DNA of 64,000 nucleotides from Magnetococcales bacterium (GCA_011089965.1 JAANAU010000017.1:1-64000), one strand, 5' to 3'. Numbered from the stretch's first letter, positions 1 through 9,567 are shown. The notes: a model not told the origin generated them from the letters alone. Numbers and translations are program-made.

Positions 1-870
1 CCGCCGTCACCGCCCAAGGAGACCCCTCCGCCGCCACCGCCGCCCAAGGAGACCCCTCCGCCGCCACCGCCCAAGGAGACCCCTCCGCCGCCCAAACCGC
101 CGGAGCCGGAAAAACCCGCGCCCAAAAAACCGGAACCACCACCCCCGGAGCCGCCCAAGCCGCCGGAAAAACCGGTTGAAAAGATCGCGGAAAAGAAACC
201 ACCGGAAAAACCGGTCGAAAAAACACCGGAAAAACCGGTCGAAAAACCACCGGAGAAAAAACCACCGGAAAAACCGGCAGAAAAACCACCGGAAAAACCG
301 ACGGAAAAACCACCGGAGAAAAAACCACCGGAAAAACCGGCAGAAAAACCGCCGGAGAAAAAACCACCGGAAAAACCGGCAGAAAAGAAACCGACTGAGG
401 AGACGCCTCTGGATCTGAGCAAGGCCATTGCCAAGCATCAGAAGAGCAAGAGCGAACCAGCGAGCGAAGAGACCCCCTTGGATCTGAGCAAGGCGATTGC
501 CAAGCATCAGAAGGAGTCCAAACCCGAGGCTGCCGTGCGTGGCGAAAGCCATCCGACAGCCAGCAACGAGCCAACGGTCTCCTCTTTTGCCATGTCACGC
601 TGGCAGGCCGGGGTGACCAACAAGGTGCGAGACAACTGGCGCAAACCGGGTGGATTGCGGGGCGAAGCCGCTCTGGAGGTGATCGTGCATGTTCAGGTGG
701 GGTTGGATGGCACACTGCTCAACCCCCGTGTGGTTCACTCTTCGGGCAATGCCGTGTATGACGAGTCGGTGATGCGCGCCATCAGCAAAACCATCTCCGT
801 GGATCCGCCGCCGCCCGGATGCGGGGAGTGTCGGGAACTGGATCTGCGGTTCCGTCCCGAAGTGGATTGA
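1..870 (+). CDS. TolA/TonB-family envelope protein, C-terminal part (5' end outside window)
   Basis: The reading frame is open from base 1 and stops at 870, so the gene begins upstream. The first ~135 codons are almost entirely Pro, Glu and Lys (PPEKPAEK-type repeats), a periplasm-spanning rod. A 16-codon segment ending DLSKAIAKHQK then occurs twice. The last ~95 residues form a TonB/TolA C-terminal domain: an NWRKPGG segment, VHVQVGLDGTL, VVHSSGNAVYDESV, and a final strand LDLRFRP. Such domains couple the inner-membrane TolQR or ExbBD motor to the outer membrane. The SSGN..YDESV pattern and the C-terminal Cys pair (CGEC) fit TolA slightly better than TonB. tolB and pal do not follow; the next gene is convergent. 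The exact paralogue is therefore uncertain. Confidence 0.85.
   Translation, partial: PPSPPKETPPPPPPPKETPPPPPPKETPPPPKPPEPEKPAPKKPEPPPPEPPKPPEKPVEKIAEKKPPEKPVEKTPEKPVEKPPEKKPPEKPAEKPPEKPTEKPPEKKPPEKPAEKPPEKKPPEKPAEKKPTEETPLDLSKAIAKHQKSKSEPASEETPLDLSKAIAKHQKESKPEAAVRGESHPTASNEPTVSSFAMSRWQAGVTNKVRDNWRKPGGLRGEAALEVIVHVQVGLDGTLLNPRVVHSSGNAVYDESVMRAISKTISVDPPPPGCGECRELDLRFRPEVD
397..513 (+). repeat. Duplicated 16-codon segment in the TolA-like gene
   Basis: Codons at 397-444 and 466-513 both encode EETPLDLSKAIAKHQK. They differ at several synonymous positions and are separated by a 7-codon spacer, so the duplication is in frame and old enough to have diverged silently. It sits between the Pro/Lys rod and the globular C-terminal domain. 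Confidence 0.9.
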
Positions 871-871
871 C

Positions 872-907
872 CCGCACCCGGTTGGACATGGTCCAGACCG
901 GGTGCGG
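872..907. terminator. Hairpin between convergent genes, likely bidirectional terminator
   Basis: CCGCACCCGGT at 872-882 pairs perfectly with ACCGGGTGCGG at 897-907. The stem continues inward as TGGAC/GTCCA around an ATG loop with one bulged G. It starts one base after the stop at 870 and ends five bases before the convergent stop at 913. There is no clear T-run, so termination is inferred from position and stability. Confidence 0.6.
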
Positions 908-912
908 CATGA

Positions 913-1605
913 TCAATCGCGCGGATGGCGCCAGCGGCGCTCCCCCCATCCCCGGTCATCATGTCGGTGCGGCCTTTGATAATACCGTTCCGTGCGGCGC
1001 TCGCGATACACCACCACCGGATTCGGATAATAGAGCGGAACCGGATAGACCACTGTGGGAACCGAATAGACCGGAGCCGGTTCCACCACCGTATACCGGG
1101 TGACCGGACGGGAGACCACCACAGGGGAGAGTGGCGCGGGCGCGGTCACCACCGATACCCGATCCACCAGACGCCAATGCCCTGCCCCATCGCGACAGGC
1201 CAATCCAGTCAGAGTATCGCGCCGGGCATCGATCACCCCCTGGATCTCCACCTCCCGGCACACCCGACCATCCAGGGTGGAGGCCGGACGCGGCGTCACG
1301 ACATACGCAACCCGACTCTCGGGATGGACCCAGGTTGCCGTCTGATAAGACGGGGCATATTCCAGCGACTGCTGCACCACCACCGGTCCATGGTATGCCC
1401 GTCCGGAACCGATGGCCGACCCCAGCAACCCTCCGGCCACAGCACCAATCAACGAATTCTCCACCCGATTCTTGACCGGACCGGACAAAGAACCGATCAA
1501 AGCACCGCTCAACGCACCCACCGCAGCCCCGGAATCGGCCCCAAGCGGCATCGGAACAGCAACCCATCCGGTCACGACCAACACAACCACCCCATAGCGT
1601 TTCAT
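913..1605 (-). CDS. Glycine-zipper envelope protein
   Basis: About 230 residues. The start is ATG at 1605 because GGAGGGG lies 9-15 bases upstream. A GTG at 1614 in the same frame would sit on top of that SD site. Residues ~1-25 look like a signal peptide (MKRYGVVVLVVTGW...). Residues ~26-70 are a glycine-zipper 2TM-type segment (GAAVGALSGALIGSL, GAVAGGLLGSAIGSG) of the kind found in outer-membrane and surface-antigen proteins. The middle is a small beta-rich domain with two cysteines (VCREVEIQG, LACRDGAGHW). The C-terminus is Pro/Tyr/Val-rich, then Arg/His-rich. It is probably exported to the outer membrane or periplasm. The function is not known. Confidence 0.75.
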   Translation of the reverse strand: MKRYGVVVLVVTGWVAVPMPLGADSGAAVGALSGALIGSLSGPVKNRVENSLIGAVAGGLLGSAIGSGRAYHGPVVVQQSLEYAPSYQTATWVHPESRVAYVVTPRPASTLDGRVCREVEIQGVIDARRDTLTGLACRDGAGHWRLVDRVSVVTAPAPLSPVVVSRPVTRYTVVEPAPVYSVPTVVYPVPLYYPNPVVVYRERRTERYYQRPHRHDDRGWGERRWRHPRD

Positions 1606-1641
1606 GAAACACACCCCTCCCCGGTCAGGCCATCGGAAAAA

Positions 1642-1671
1642 TTGACAACCGCACCATCATTTTTGTTAAAT
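1642..1671 (+). promoter_or_regulatory. Candidate sigma70 promoter for the macAB-tolC-like operon
   Basis: A perfect -35 TTGACA at 1642-1647 is followed after 18 bases by TTAAAT at 1666-1671, a 4/6 match to the -10 consensus. The predicted transcript would start near 1678, leaving an ~80-base leader before the first gene at 1759. Confidence 0.45.
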
Positions 1672-1758
1672 GAAAGAATCGATCAACACCTCCCACAGCC
1701 ACTGCGATCTTGACACATCGGATCCTGGCCAGTCAACAACGAGGCCAACAACTCCCCC

Positions 1759-2973
1759 ATGTCGTGGAAACGGATTGTGCTCATCACGGTTCTGCTGTCT
1801 GCCTTGAGTGGTGGCGGGTGGCATGTCTGGCAACAACGCACCAACGAGGAGCAGGGACGCCTGATCACTGCCAAGGTGACACGGGGCACCATCGAAGAGA
1901 CCACCACAGCCCTGGGGATCCTGCACCCTTTGACCTATGTGGATGTGGGCACCCAGGTCTCAGGTCAAATCAAAAAGATCCATGTCGCACTCGGTGCCAC
2001 GGTCCGGGAAGGGGAACTGCTGGCTGAAATCGATCCCACGGTCTTTGCCACCAAAGTGGAGTCGGATCGGGCACAGATCCAGGCACTGGAGGCGCAACTG
2101 GAAGAGAAAAGCGCCCAACACACCCTGGCGCGCAACCAACTGGAACGTCAAAAAAAGATGCTGGCTGCCAATGCCACCAGCCATGAGGCCCTGCAATCTG
2201 CCGAAACCTCTACCCGCACCACAGCTGCACAAATGGCCCAACTCACCGCACAGATCCGCCAGATCACCGCATCCTTGCGGGCCAATGAGGCCAATCTGGC
2301 ATTCACCCGCATCCTGGCTCCCATGAGTGGCACCGTGGTCACGCTGCCAGCCCGCCAGGGCCAGACCCTGATCGCCAATCAACAGGCTCCACTCCTGATG
2401 CGCGTTGCCGACCTGACCACCATGACGGTCTGGACCCAGGTCTCCGAGGCCGACATCTCCCGCCTGCAACTGGGGATGCCCGCCTGGTTCACCACCCTGG
2501 GACGCCCGGAAAAACGCCATCACGGCCAGTTGCGTCAGATCCTGCCCACACCCGATGTGGTCAACAATGTGGTTCTCTACAACGCCTTGTTCGATGTTTC
2601 CAATCCGGATCTGGAGTTGGCGATTCAGATGTCGGCACAGGTCTCTTTCGTGCATGCTGCGGCCACGGATGCCTTGCTGGTTCCGGTTTCGGCTCTGGGC
2701 AATGCCGCGTTGGACAAAGATAAAGATAAAGATAAAGATAAAGAAAAACGTGCCCACCGCACCCCCGGCACCACGGTCCGTCTGATGATCGATGGCAAAC
2801 CGGAATCCCGAACCGTGGAAGTGGGTGTCAAAAACCGCTTGCAGGCCCAGATTTTGAGCGGACTGGAAGAAGGGGACGAAGTGGTGATCGCCGCACCCGA
2901 AAAACGTCCCAGCTCCGGCAACTCTCCGCTGCTCATGAAACGGCCCTCCTCAGGCGGCAGAGGCCGACCATGA
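1759..2973 (+). CDS. macA: MacA-type periplasmic adaptor of a tripartite efflux pump
   Basis: 404 residues. An N-terminal membrane anchor ([13 protein letters not shown]) is followed by the HlyD/RND-adaptor layout: a barrel-sandwich half ([14 protein letters not shown]), a long coiled-coil hairpin (~residues 95-185), the returning lipoyl half ([18 protein letters not shown]), and beta-barrel plus membrane-proximal domains. MacA bridges the inner-membrane ATPase MacB and an outer-membrane TolC-type channel, exporting macrolides, peptides or lipopeptides. It overlaps macB by 4 bp (ATGA), so the two are translationally coupled. A lysine/aspartate insert encoded by a hexanucleotide repeat lies at ~residues 319-330, within the membrane-proximal region. 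The substrate cannot be told from sequence. Confidence 0.9.
   Translation: MSWKRIVLITVLLSALSGGGWHVWQQRTNEEQGRLITAKVTRGTIEETTTALGILHPLTYVDVGTQVSGQIKKIHVALGATVREGELLAEIDPTVFATKVESDRAQIQALEAQLEEKSAQHTLARNQLERQKKMLAANATSHEALQSAETSTRTTAAQMAQLTAQIRQITASLRANEANLAFTRILAPMSGTVVTLPARQGQTLIANQQAPLLMRVADLTTMTVWTQVSEADISRLQLGMPAWFTTLGRPEKRHHGQLRQILPTPDVVNNVVLYNALFDVSNPDLELAIQMSAQVSFVHAAATDALLVPVSALGNAALDKDKDKDKDKEKRAHRTPGTTVRLMIDGKPESRTVEVGVKNRLQAQILSGLEEGDEVVIAAPEKRPSSGNSPLLMKRPSSGGRGRP
2713..2748 (+). repeat. In-frame hexanucleotide microsatellite in macA
   Basis: Four exact GATAAA units (2719-2742) are flanked by the one-base variants GACAAA (2713-2718) and GAAAAA (2743-2748). Together they encode an alternating Asp-Lys tract. 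The unit is a multiple of three, so copy changes by slippage would alter loop length without shifting frame. Confidence 0.9.
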
Positions 2974-4904
2974 CGCCAATGCCATTGATCCAACTGGAGC
3001 GTGTCGACAAAAGCTATATCTCCTCCACACTGACGGTCGATGTGCTGCACGATCTCTCCTTGAACATCTGGCCCGGTGAATTCGTGGCCATCATGGGGGC
3101 TTCGGGTTCGGGCAAATCGACCTTGATGAATCTGATCGGCTGTCTGGACCGCCCCACACGCGGACGCATGCTCCTGGAAGGGCGCGATCTGTCCGGTTGC
3201 GACCGCAATGCCCTGGCAGAACTGCGCCGCCACGTTTTCGGTTTCATTTTCCAGCAATACAATCTGCTGCCCACGGCCACGGCAGAAGAGAACGTCGAGA
3301 TGCCGGCCATGTATGCCGGACTGCCCAAAGCCACCCGGACCAAAAAAGCCGGAGAACTGCTGGCATCCTTGGGATTGGAAGAGCGCATTCACCACAAACC
3401 CAGTCAACTCTCCGGAGGCCAGCAACAGCGGGTGGCCATTGCCCGCGCCCTGATCAACGGCGGACGCATCATCCTGGCCGATGAACCCACCGGCGCATTG
3501 GACAGCCGGGGAGGCCGGGAGATTCTCGCCTGGTTGCACCGGTTGAATGGAGCGGGTCACACCATCATCCTGATCACCCACGATCCCCAGGTGGCCCAGG
3601 AGGCCAAGCGGATCGTGACCATCGTGGATGGCCGCATCCAGTCCGATACCGGCTCATCTGACGACCATCCGGAGTCAGCCCCTCCACCTGTCAGCCCGCG
3701 CACAGGCCATGCCATGGAGCTGACCGAAACGGTCAAGACCGCCTTGCATGCGTTGCGCGCCAATCTGTTTCGCACGATTCTGACCCTGCTGGGGATCATC
3801 ATCGGCGTCGGATCGGTGGTGGCCATGCTCGCTTTGGGGGATGGGGCCAAACAGGAGGTGGTAAGTCGCATTCAGGCCATGGGCACCAATCTGCTGCTGG
3901 TGCGCTCCGGCGCCCCCAATCTGCGCGGCTCCGGCGGATCGACCGCCACCCTCACCATCGACGACGCCGACGAGATCACCCGCCTGCCCAACGTCAAACG
4001 GGCCGTTCCGGAGATGAACGGCTCGGTCACTTTGCGTCATGGCAGCAACGACTCCCAAACCCAGGCCACAGCCACCACCGCCGACTTTCCCGCCACCCGC
4101 GACTGGCACCCGGAACAGGGGATCTTTTTCACCGAGCAGGATGTGCGGGGGTTTGCCCCGGTTGCCGTCCTGGGCCAGACCGTGGTACAGAACCTCTTTC
4201 CGGACGATCTCCAGCCGGTGGGACAGATCATCCTGATCAAAAACATCCCGTTTCAGGTGATCGGCACACTGTCGGCCAAGGGAGCCACACCTTTTGGCAG
4301 CGACATGGATGATGTGGTTCTGATTCCCTTGTCCACTGGCAGCTTGCGCCTGTTTGGCCAGCGTCATCTCCGCACCATCAACGTGGAGGTGGACAATATC
4401 GCCGAAATCGATGCCACCCAGGAGGAGATCACCAACCTGTTGACCAAACGGCATCAGATCGTCGATTTCCAGGTGCGCAACATGGCATCACTCCTTGATT
4501 CCGCCAATGAGACCAGCAACACCATGACCCTGCTGCTGGGATCCATTGCCGCCATATCGCTTCTGGTCGGCGGCATCGGGGTGATGAACATCATGCTGGT
4601 GAGCGTCTCGGAACGGACCCGGGAAATCGGCATCCGCATGGCAGTCGGGGCACGCAGTCGCGACATCATGATCCAGTTTCTGGTGGAGGCATTGGTGGTC
4701 TGTCTGTTGGGTGGCGTGCTGGGTGTGGCCGGAGGTTTGTTGACCGCGCTGATTGCCATGCAGTTCGGGATTGCCGCCATCTTCTCCCCGACTCCGGTGT
4801 TGCTGGCCTTCGGGTTTGCCGTGGCCACGGGCCTGTTGTTCGGATTCATGCCCGCACGCAAGGCTGCCCGTCTGGATCCGGTGGTGGCCCTGGCCGACAA
4901 GTGA
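2970..4904 (+). CDS. macB: MacB-type ABC transporter, fused ATPase/permease
   Basis: 644 residues, the usual MacB length. The N-terminal ABC domain has Walker [10 protein letters not shown] at 43-51, signature [15 protein letters not shown], and Walker B/D-loop [11 protein letters not shown]. It is followed by a first membrane helix (~265-285), a large periplasmic MacB_PCD domain (~290-515), then three FtsX-type helices ([48 protein letters not shown]). MacB uses ATP hydrolysis to drive a mechanical stroke that moves periplasmic substrate through MacA and the outer-membrane channel. It overlaps the adaptor by 4 bp and the next gene's start by one base or more, making a three-gene operon. Confidence 0.95.
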   Translation: MTPMPLIQLERVDKSYISSTLTVDVLHDLSLNIWPGEFVAIMGASGSGKSTLMNLIGCLDRPTRGRMLLEGRDLSGCDRNALAELRRHVFGFIFQQYNLLPTATAEENVEMPAMYAGLPKATRTKKAGELLASLGLEERIHHKPSQLSGGQQQRVAIARALINGGRIILADEPTGALDSRGGREILAWLHRLNGAGHTIILITHDPQVAQEAKRIVTIVDGRIQSDTGSSDDHPESAPPPVSPRTGHAMELTETVKTALHALRANLFRTILTLLGIIIGVGSVVAMLALGDGAKQEVVSRIQAMGTNLLLVRSGAPNLRGSGGSTATLTIDDADEITRLPNVKRAVPEMNGSVTLRHGSNDSQTQATATTADFPATRDWHPEQGIFFTEQDVRGFAPVAVLGQTVVQNLFPDDLQPVGQIILIKNIPFQVIGTLSAKGATPFGSDMDDVVLIPLSTGSLRLFGQRHLRTINVEVDNIAEIDATQEEITNLLTKRHQIVDFQVRNMASLLDSANETSNTMTLLLGSIAAISLLVGGIGVMNIMLVSVSERTREIGIRMAVGARSRDIMIQFLVEALVVCLLGGVLGVAGGLLTALIAMQFGIAAIFSPTPVLLAFGFAVATGLLFGFMPARKAARLDPVVALADK

Positions 4905-6301
4905 TGCCCATGACCCGCTCTTTTTTCTCAACGATTGCGGCTGCACTCCTGCTGGGAGGCAGCATCACCGGCTGTGCGCCCCAGCCATCTGCGCCGCTGA
5001 CAGCACCTCTCGATCTTCCCAACCAGTGGCGTCGGGATTTGGGAACCACAGAAGATCGTGCCATGCAACCCGACTCCTGGTGGCAGGCCTTGGGCAGTCC
5101 CACGCTGAATCGGCTGCAAGAGAGTGCCCGCGCCCATCATCCCGACATCCAGGCGGTCACCGCCCGGCTGGCCCAGGCCCAGGCCCGTCTGAACATGGCC
5201 GCCAGTCCTTTGTGGCCCGCACTGGAGCTGGATGCCAGTCACCAGCGCGCCCAACGCAGCGGCACCACCTCCAAGGGTTCGATTGTCCAGACCAGCCAGG
5301 TCGCACTCCGCGCCAGTTACGAACTGGATTACCGGGGACGCAACCAGGCATTGACCGACAAGGCCTCTTCTGAACTGGAATCCAGCCGTCTGGAACAAGA
5401 GATCGTCACCTGGAGTCTGACCAGCGAGCTGGCCAGCGCCTATGTCCGCCTGCTGACCCTCAAAGCCAGACGCACCACCCTGCAACACTCCCGCATGACG
5501 GCTGACCGCATTCTGGAGATCACCACCCACAAGGTGTCAGTCGGCCATCTCTCTCCCCTGGATGAGATCCGCCAGAAAAACAACGTGACTGCCATTGCGG
5601 CCCAACAGGCCAACCTGGAGATGTTGCACGACCAGGCCGAACATGCCCTGGCACTGCTCTCCACACAACCTTTAACGCGCATCCAGGAGATCACCGACGC
5701 GTTGGATCAACTGCACATCCCGGCGATTGCTCCAGGAGTGCCCGCCACCCTTTTGACCCGCCGCCCGGACATCCGACAGGCCGAAGCCGATCTGGCCGCA
5801 GCCCGTGCCGATCTGCGCGCAGCCCGTGCCGCCCTGTTTCCCACCATCCAACTGACTGCCCAGCGGGGTTATGCCAGCTCAGACCTCTCCACCCTGCTCT
5901 CACCAACCGCCCTGTTCTGGAATTTGAGCAGCTCTCTGGTGGCATCCCTGTTTGATCACGGCAAGACCCAGGGCGCGACAGAGCTGGCCGAGGCCAAACA
6001 ACAGGCCGCTGTGGCTGCCTACCAGAAGACCATCCGGGCTGCGCTCAAGGATGTGGAGGATAATCTTTCCGCCCTTCATTGGCTGGCCGATCAGGAGCGC
6101 GCCCAACAGACCTCCCTTGCCACAGCCAGAGAGTCCCTGCGGCTGGTCGAGGCCCGCCACCAGGCCGGGGCCAATGATTTTATCAGTGTCCTGGAAGCAC
6201 AACGCACGCTGTTGCAGATACAGGACGAACTCCCGCAACTCCGCCAGGCCCGCCTGAACGCTGCCATCGGGCTGTTCAAGGCGTTGGGAGGACAGATCTG
6301 A
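4904..6301 (+). CDS. TolC-like outer-membrane efflux lipoprotein, NodT family
   Basis: 465 residues. A lipoprotein signal ends in the lipobox LGGSITGC, then DSWWQALGSPTLNRLQESA, the hallmark opening of NodT/OprM-type channels. Two outer-membrane efflux repeats rich in Ala/Gln/Arg coiled coil follow; LLTRRPDIRQAEADLAAARADLRAARAALFPTI spans the second. It forms the trimeric outer-membrane exit duct for the MacAB pump encoded just upstream. ATG at 4904 overlaps the macB stop (TGATG); a GTG at 4901 in the same frame is an alternative. The gene ends 184 bp before the cyclase gene, which differs sharply in base composition. Confidence 0.92.
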   Translation: MPMTRSFFSTIAAALLLGGSITGCAPQPSAPLTAPLDLPNQWRRDLGTTEDRAMQPDSWWQALGSPTLNRLQESARAHHPDIQAVTARLAQAQARLNMAASPLWPALELDASHQRAQRSGTTSKGSIVQTSQVALRASYELDYRGRNQALTDKASSELESSRLEQEIVTWSLTSELASAYVRLLTLKARRTTLQHSRMTADRILEITTHKVSVGHLSPLDEIRQKNNVTAIAAQQANLEMLHDQAEHALALLSTQPLTRIQEITDALDQLHIPAIAPGVPATLLTRRPDIRQAEADLAAARADLRAARAALFPTIQLTAQRGYASSDLSTLLSPTALFWNLSSSLVASLFDHGKTQGATELAEAKQQAAVAAYQKTIRAALKDVEDNLSALHWLADQERAQQTSLATARESLRLVEARHQAGANDFISVLEAQRTLLQIQDELPQLRQARLNAAIGLFKALGGQI

Positions 6302-6485
6302 ATTGCCCCCCCCTTCTTTCTTCGGTGCCCGCATATCCACACTGCGCGATCATCCTTGAAACAATTCCGGTTTCATGGCATGATTAAAATCTACAAAAAA
6401 AAGCCACCGAATAAACAAATTGTGGCTTGACGAGACACAAAGATGATTCATTGTGGCTAAAGACACCATTCAAGGATATGACACC

Positions 6486-7577
6486 ATGGAAACTTGCGCA
6501 ATCTTCTTTTCTGACATTTCCGGATTCAGTCAATTAAACGACCACCAACTCAAAGTCTATGCCGAAAAGATTATGCCTTTAATCGGTGAAATTGCGGATA
6601 AATACCGCAGCGACTTCAAAGATATCAATACGTGGGGTGATGCCATCATGGCGGTCTCCTCAGATCCGTATAAAATAAGCGATTTTGCACTGGATATCAG
6701 AGATTTTTTCAATAATACCAACTGGGAACAATACCATCTGCCCAACAATTTATCCATTCGGATCGCCTTGCATGCAGGTCCGGTTTTCATTGGTCCTGAC
6801 CCAATCCGCAAGACTGACAAAGGTTTCATTGGTAAACAGATGAACCTGGCATCCAGGATTGAACCGATTACGTCTCCTGGCGAAATTCATGTGACCGATA
6901 TTTTTTTCAACCTTGCCAAGATGAATGATAACAAAAAAATTACTTTCGATGATCTTGGCGAAAAAGAGCTGGCAAAAAAAGCCGGGGTTGCCCGCTTGTA
7001 CAGATTAAGACGCATCACTGATCCCAAGCCTGATATTTCCATGACAGCAACAGCAACAGCAACAGCAACAACAACAACACCAACCGATGCCCCAAAAAGC
7101 CCATCCAGTCCAAACCCAACCAACTCTGACCAAATCAAAAAACATGACAGAGCGATCATCGATCAATCACAAAAAATCATTTCCAGCGACGAAATAGAAT
7201 CCATCATTGAAGACCTCACCACAAACTGTCATTACTATTACGAAAAGTGGAAGATTTTGTCCAGATATGTTGATTTTTTCAATTCTGTCGACCATGCATT
7301 TATCGATACCCAACTGAAACAAAGAACGTCAGATCTAATAAGATCTTTTCATGCATTAAGCTCGTTCACTTCCACATATTTCTTCTCAGACAGAATGAGA
7401 AAAGATCGGTTCGTACTCATGCCAGCCTGGAATGTGGATCGCGGCGAATGGAATGGATCACCAGAGGACACTCTAAAATATCATGATCTTCATGAAAAAC
7501 TCAATACTTTTGGATCAAAATTTATAGAATCTTACAAATCCTACAGAATGGCAATCAAAGAAACACATTTCATCTGA
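6486..7577 (+). CDS. Class III adenylate/guanylate cyclase domain protein
   Basis: 363 residues from ATG 6486, chosen because AAGGA lies ~9 bases upstream. A GTG at 6453 would add 11 residues. Residues ~1-180 are a class III nucleotidyl cyclase domain with both metal aspartates visible (FFSDISGFSQ; NTWGDAIMAV) and the transition-state Asn/Arg (GKQMNLASRIEP), so it should be catalytically competent for cAMP or cGMP. A low-complexity Thr/Ala/Pro linker leads to an unrecognised helical C-terminal half (~230-363). There is no signal peptide or membrane segment, so it is cytoplasmic. Codon use is markedly AT-rich compared with both neighbours, and the 184-bp upstream gap is also AT-rich; recent acquisition is plausible. 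Confidence 0.85.
   Translation: METCAIFFSDISGFSQLNDHQLKVYAEKIMPLIGEIADKYRSDFKDINTWGDAIMAVSSDPYKISDFALDIRDFFNNTNWEQYHLPNNLSIRIALHAGPVFIGPDPIRKTDKGFIGKQMNLASRIEPITSPGEIHVTDIFFNLAKMNDNKKITFDDLGEKELAKKAGVARLYRLRRITDPKPDISMTATATATATTTTPTDAPKSPSSPNPTNSDQIKKHDRAIIDQSQKIISSDEIESIIEDLTTNCHYYYEKWKILSRYVDFFNSVDHAFIDTQLKQRTSDLIRSFHALSSFTSTYFFSDRMRKDRFVLMPAWNVDRGEWNGSPEDTLKYHDLHEKLNTFGSKFIESYKSYRMAIKETHFI
7043..7080 (+). repeat. CAACAG/CAACAA microsatellite in the cyclase linker
   Basis: A run of GCAACA units, then ACAACA units, encodes alternating Thr-Ala then poly-Thr between the cyclase domain and the C-terminal region. It is in frame and slippage-prone. Confidence 0.8.
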
Positions 7578-7604
7578 TTCGGAAATGCCACGAGCATCTT
7601 CCGT

Positions 7605-8534
7605 TCAATACTCCCCGCCCTGCACCCTGCGCAGCACGCTCACCTTGCCATCCTTGCGATGGAGCAGGCTGGTCAGACGGGTGCGGGCGCGGCCCAGACG
7701 GACCTCGCCTTCTGCCAGGAAATAACGACTGCCCACCCCAAAACCGGCAGACAACACATCCTTGCCTTGCAGGACCGGATTGGCCAGCAACGGGGCCAGA
7801 TCGCTCAACCCCTTGTCCGAACGCCGCTTCTCCTCCAAAATCGCGGCATCGGTTTGACTCATATTTTCAACCAAAGTCATCAATATCTCCACGGGTGCGG
7901 TGTTGATATTCAGCTCCGTGCGCTCGGGCAGGGCAGTGACCAACGGCAGCAGACGCTCCAATCCCTCGCCGGAAAAACCCTCAATCAAACGCAACTCCGA
8001 TGGCGAGACCATCTTCTGATTGGCCGCACGATAAGGCGGGTTTTTACTGGTATAACTAACATCCTCGGCCCCACCCGGTCCTGCCACCACATCATCCGCA
8101 TCGATCCAATCGATCACCGCCACCGCCAACCCCCGATTCAACCCCACCACACCCAACAACCGCTCAAACCGGAGCCGGTCCACCGGACTCTGCTTGCCGT
8201 CCACCAACAGATTATTGAGATTGAAACGGCCTTGCAGATCATGAATCCGGCCTGTTGCCGAGCCGCCGGTGATGGGCATCGGGGGGGGAGTGGCAGCCCA
8301 GATCTCATTCAAGTGGTCGATGTTGCCTTCTGTCGCATCCCGGGTCAAAATCCCCATGGCCCAGGCCTCACCCCCCAAAGCAAACTGCATGGCCCGATCC
8401 CGATTGAGAATCGTTGCACTCTTGCGGATCTCCAGATGCTGGGCCGACAGCATGGCAGCAGTCACGGCCACTGCCACCGAGACGATCAACAAAGCGGTCA
8501 ACAAAGCCGCCCCGCGCGCCCTGCCCATGTTCAC
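7605..8534 (-). CDS. gspK: T2SS minor pseudopilin GspK
   Basis: 309 residues. The prepilin-type N-terminus RGAALLTALLIVSVAVAV lacks the Glu at +5, as is normal for GspK. It is followed by the large GspK globular domain (RFNLNNLL; VIDWIDADD; the helix-hairpin-helix-like ELNINTAPVEILM). GspK caps the pseudopilus tip with GspI and GspJ. A GTG start at 8534 overlaps the gspJ stop (GTGA); ATG at 8528 is the alternative. It is the last gene of the gspF-K run and is convergent with the cyclase gene. Confidence 0.93.
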   Translation of the reverse strand: MNMGRARGAALLTALLIVSVAVAVTAAMLSAQHLEIRKSATILNRDRAMQFALGGEAWAMGILTRDATEGNIDHLNEIWAATPPPMPITGGSATGRIHDLQGRFNLNNLLVDGKQSPVDRLRFERLLGVVGLNRGLAVAVIDWIDADDVVAGPGGAEDVSYTSKNPPYRAANQKMVSPSELRLIEGFSGEGLERLLPLVTALPERTELNINTAPVEILMTLVENMSQTDAAILEEKRRSDKGLSDLAPLLANPVLQGKDVLSAGFGVGSRYFLAEGEVRLGRARTRLTSLLHRKDGKVSVLRRVQGGEY

Positions 8535-9190
8535 CTGGCCCCTGCCATCTCAAACAGCCGCCGCACCCGGCCCCACCCCTCTTTCCGCACCACGATCTCC
8601 ACCGCCCGAGGCACTGCCACCACCGGATCGTATGGCGGCTGACCGCCACCCCCTCCCCCAGCCGGGGCCACAACCGGTGGCCAATCGCCACGCCACTGTC
8701 CATCCCCTCCCATGAACCGGATTTCGATCTCGCTCACCTGTTCCAACAGGATTTCGGCTTCGGGCACGGCATCGCTCACCCGGTCCAACGCTGGCCAGGC
8801 ACGCCGCACCAGCTTCCCCTCTTCCAGGGCATAACCGACCCGCTCCAAACCACTCCGGGGCAAGGCACGCAGATTGGGCCGACCACTCCGGGTCAACTCC
8901 AGAAACTGGCTCGCCCCATCCCGCCCCACCAATGCCGGAGCCAGACGCCGACTCCCATCCCACGCGCCCCGGGCAATCAACTGCTCAACATCCTTGGAAA
9001 AAAACAGAAAAAAAGTGCGCAGCTCACCCAACTCCTCCATCTTCTGCATCCCCTGCGCCCGCGCCTGCAACAACGCATTCAACCCCCCATACGCCATGGC
9101 CGACATGACCGCAAATACGGCCAAAGCAGCCAAAACCTCCAACAACGTAAAACCGCGCTGTTTCACTTGCATCAAAAGGGGGGAATTCAT
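8531..9190 (-). CDS. gspJ: T2SS minor pseudopilin GspJ
   Basis: 219 residues. The class III leader is cut before FTLLEVLAALAVFAVMSAMAYGGL (Glu at +5 present), giving one membrane helix and then a GspJ-type beta domain (SRRLAPALVGRDG; LELTRSGRPN; VGYALEEGKLVRRAWPALDR). It forms the pseudopilus tip complex with GspI and GspK in the inner membrane/periplasm. It overlaps gspI by 4 bp (ATGA) and gspK by 4 bp, so translation is coupled through the operon. Confidence 0.93.
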   Translation of the reverse strand: MNSPLLMQVKQRGFTLLEVLAALAVFAVMSAMAYGGLNALLQARAQGMQKMEELGELRTFFLFFSKDVEQLIARGAWDGSRRLAPALVGRDGASQFLELTRSGRPNLRALPRSGLERVGYALEEGKLVRRAWPALDRVSDAVPEAEILLEQVSEIEIRFMGGDGQWRGDWPPVVAPAGGGGGGQPPYDPVVAVPRAVEIVVRKEGWGRVRRLFEMAGAR

Positions 9191-9567
9191 GGCTTGACCA
9201 GAAACGCTTCCAGACGGGCCAAAGGCTCACTGCTCTCTTTCGGGGTGGTTCGCACCAGAATCTCCATCCGACGCATGTGACTCTCTGGTGTGGTCGAGAC
9301 CAGAACCGTCCAATGCCACTCCTGTTCGGCCAGCGACTCCATGCCCCGCACCACCCCAGGCTCCGGCCACTCCCGACGCACGCGACGCTCGGCAGCCTGA
9401 TTCAAGGCCACCCAGTGGGCCAAAGTGCGATCCCGCAGATAGGCCGCATTGCGGGTCTGCTCGGCAGCCACCCGCAACGACGCTGCCAAAGCCACGGCCA
9501 GCACAGCCAGGGCCGCCACGGTCTCCAGCAAGGTAAACCCCTGGATCTGTCCAGCCCTCCGGATCAT
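9187..9567 (-). CDS. gspI: T2SS minor pseudopilin GspI
   Basis: 126 residues from ATG 9567, which overlaps the gspH stop as ATGA. The frame extends further upstream but only through gspH coding sequence. The prepilin motif GFTLLETVAALAVLAVALAASL has Glu+5. It is followed by the typical short GspI domain (RTLAHWVALNQAAERR; WHWTVLVSTTPESHMRRMEI). GspI initiates pseudopilus tip assembly. The length matches the family. Confidence 0.92.
   Translation of the reverse strand: MIRRAGQIQGFTLLETVAALAVLAVALAASLRVAAEQTRNAAYLRDRTLAHWVALNQAAERRVRREWPEPGVVRGMESLAEQEWHWTVLVSTTPESHMRRMEILVRTTPKESSEPLARLEAFLVKP

Noticed and set aside
6302-6485. Weak promoter-like TTGAAA...CATGAT ahead of the cyclase gene
   Set aside because: The -10 match is poor and AT-rich sequence gives many chance matches, so it is not listed.
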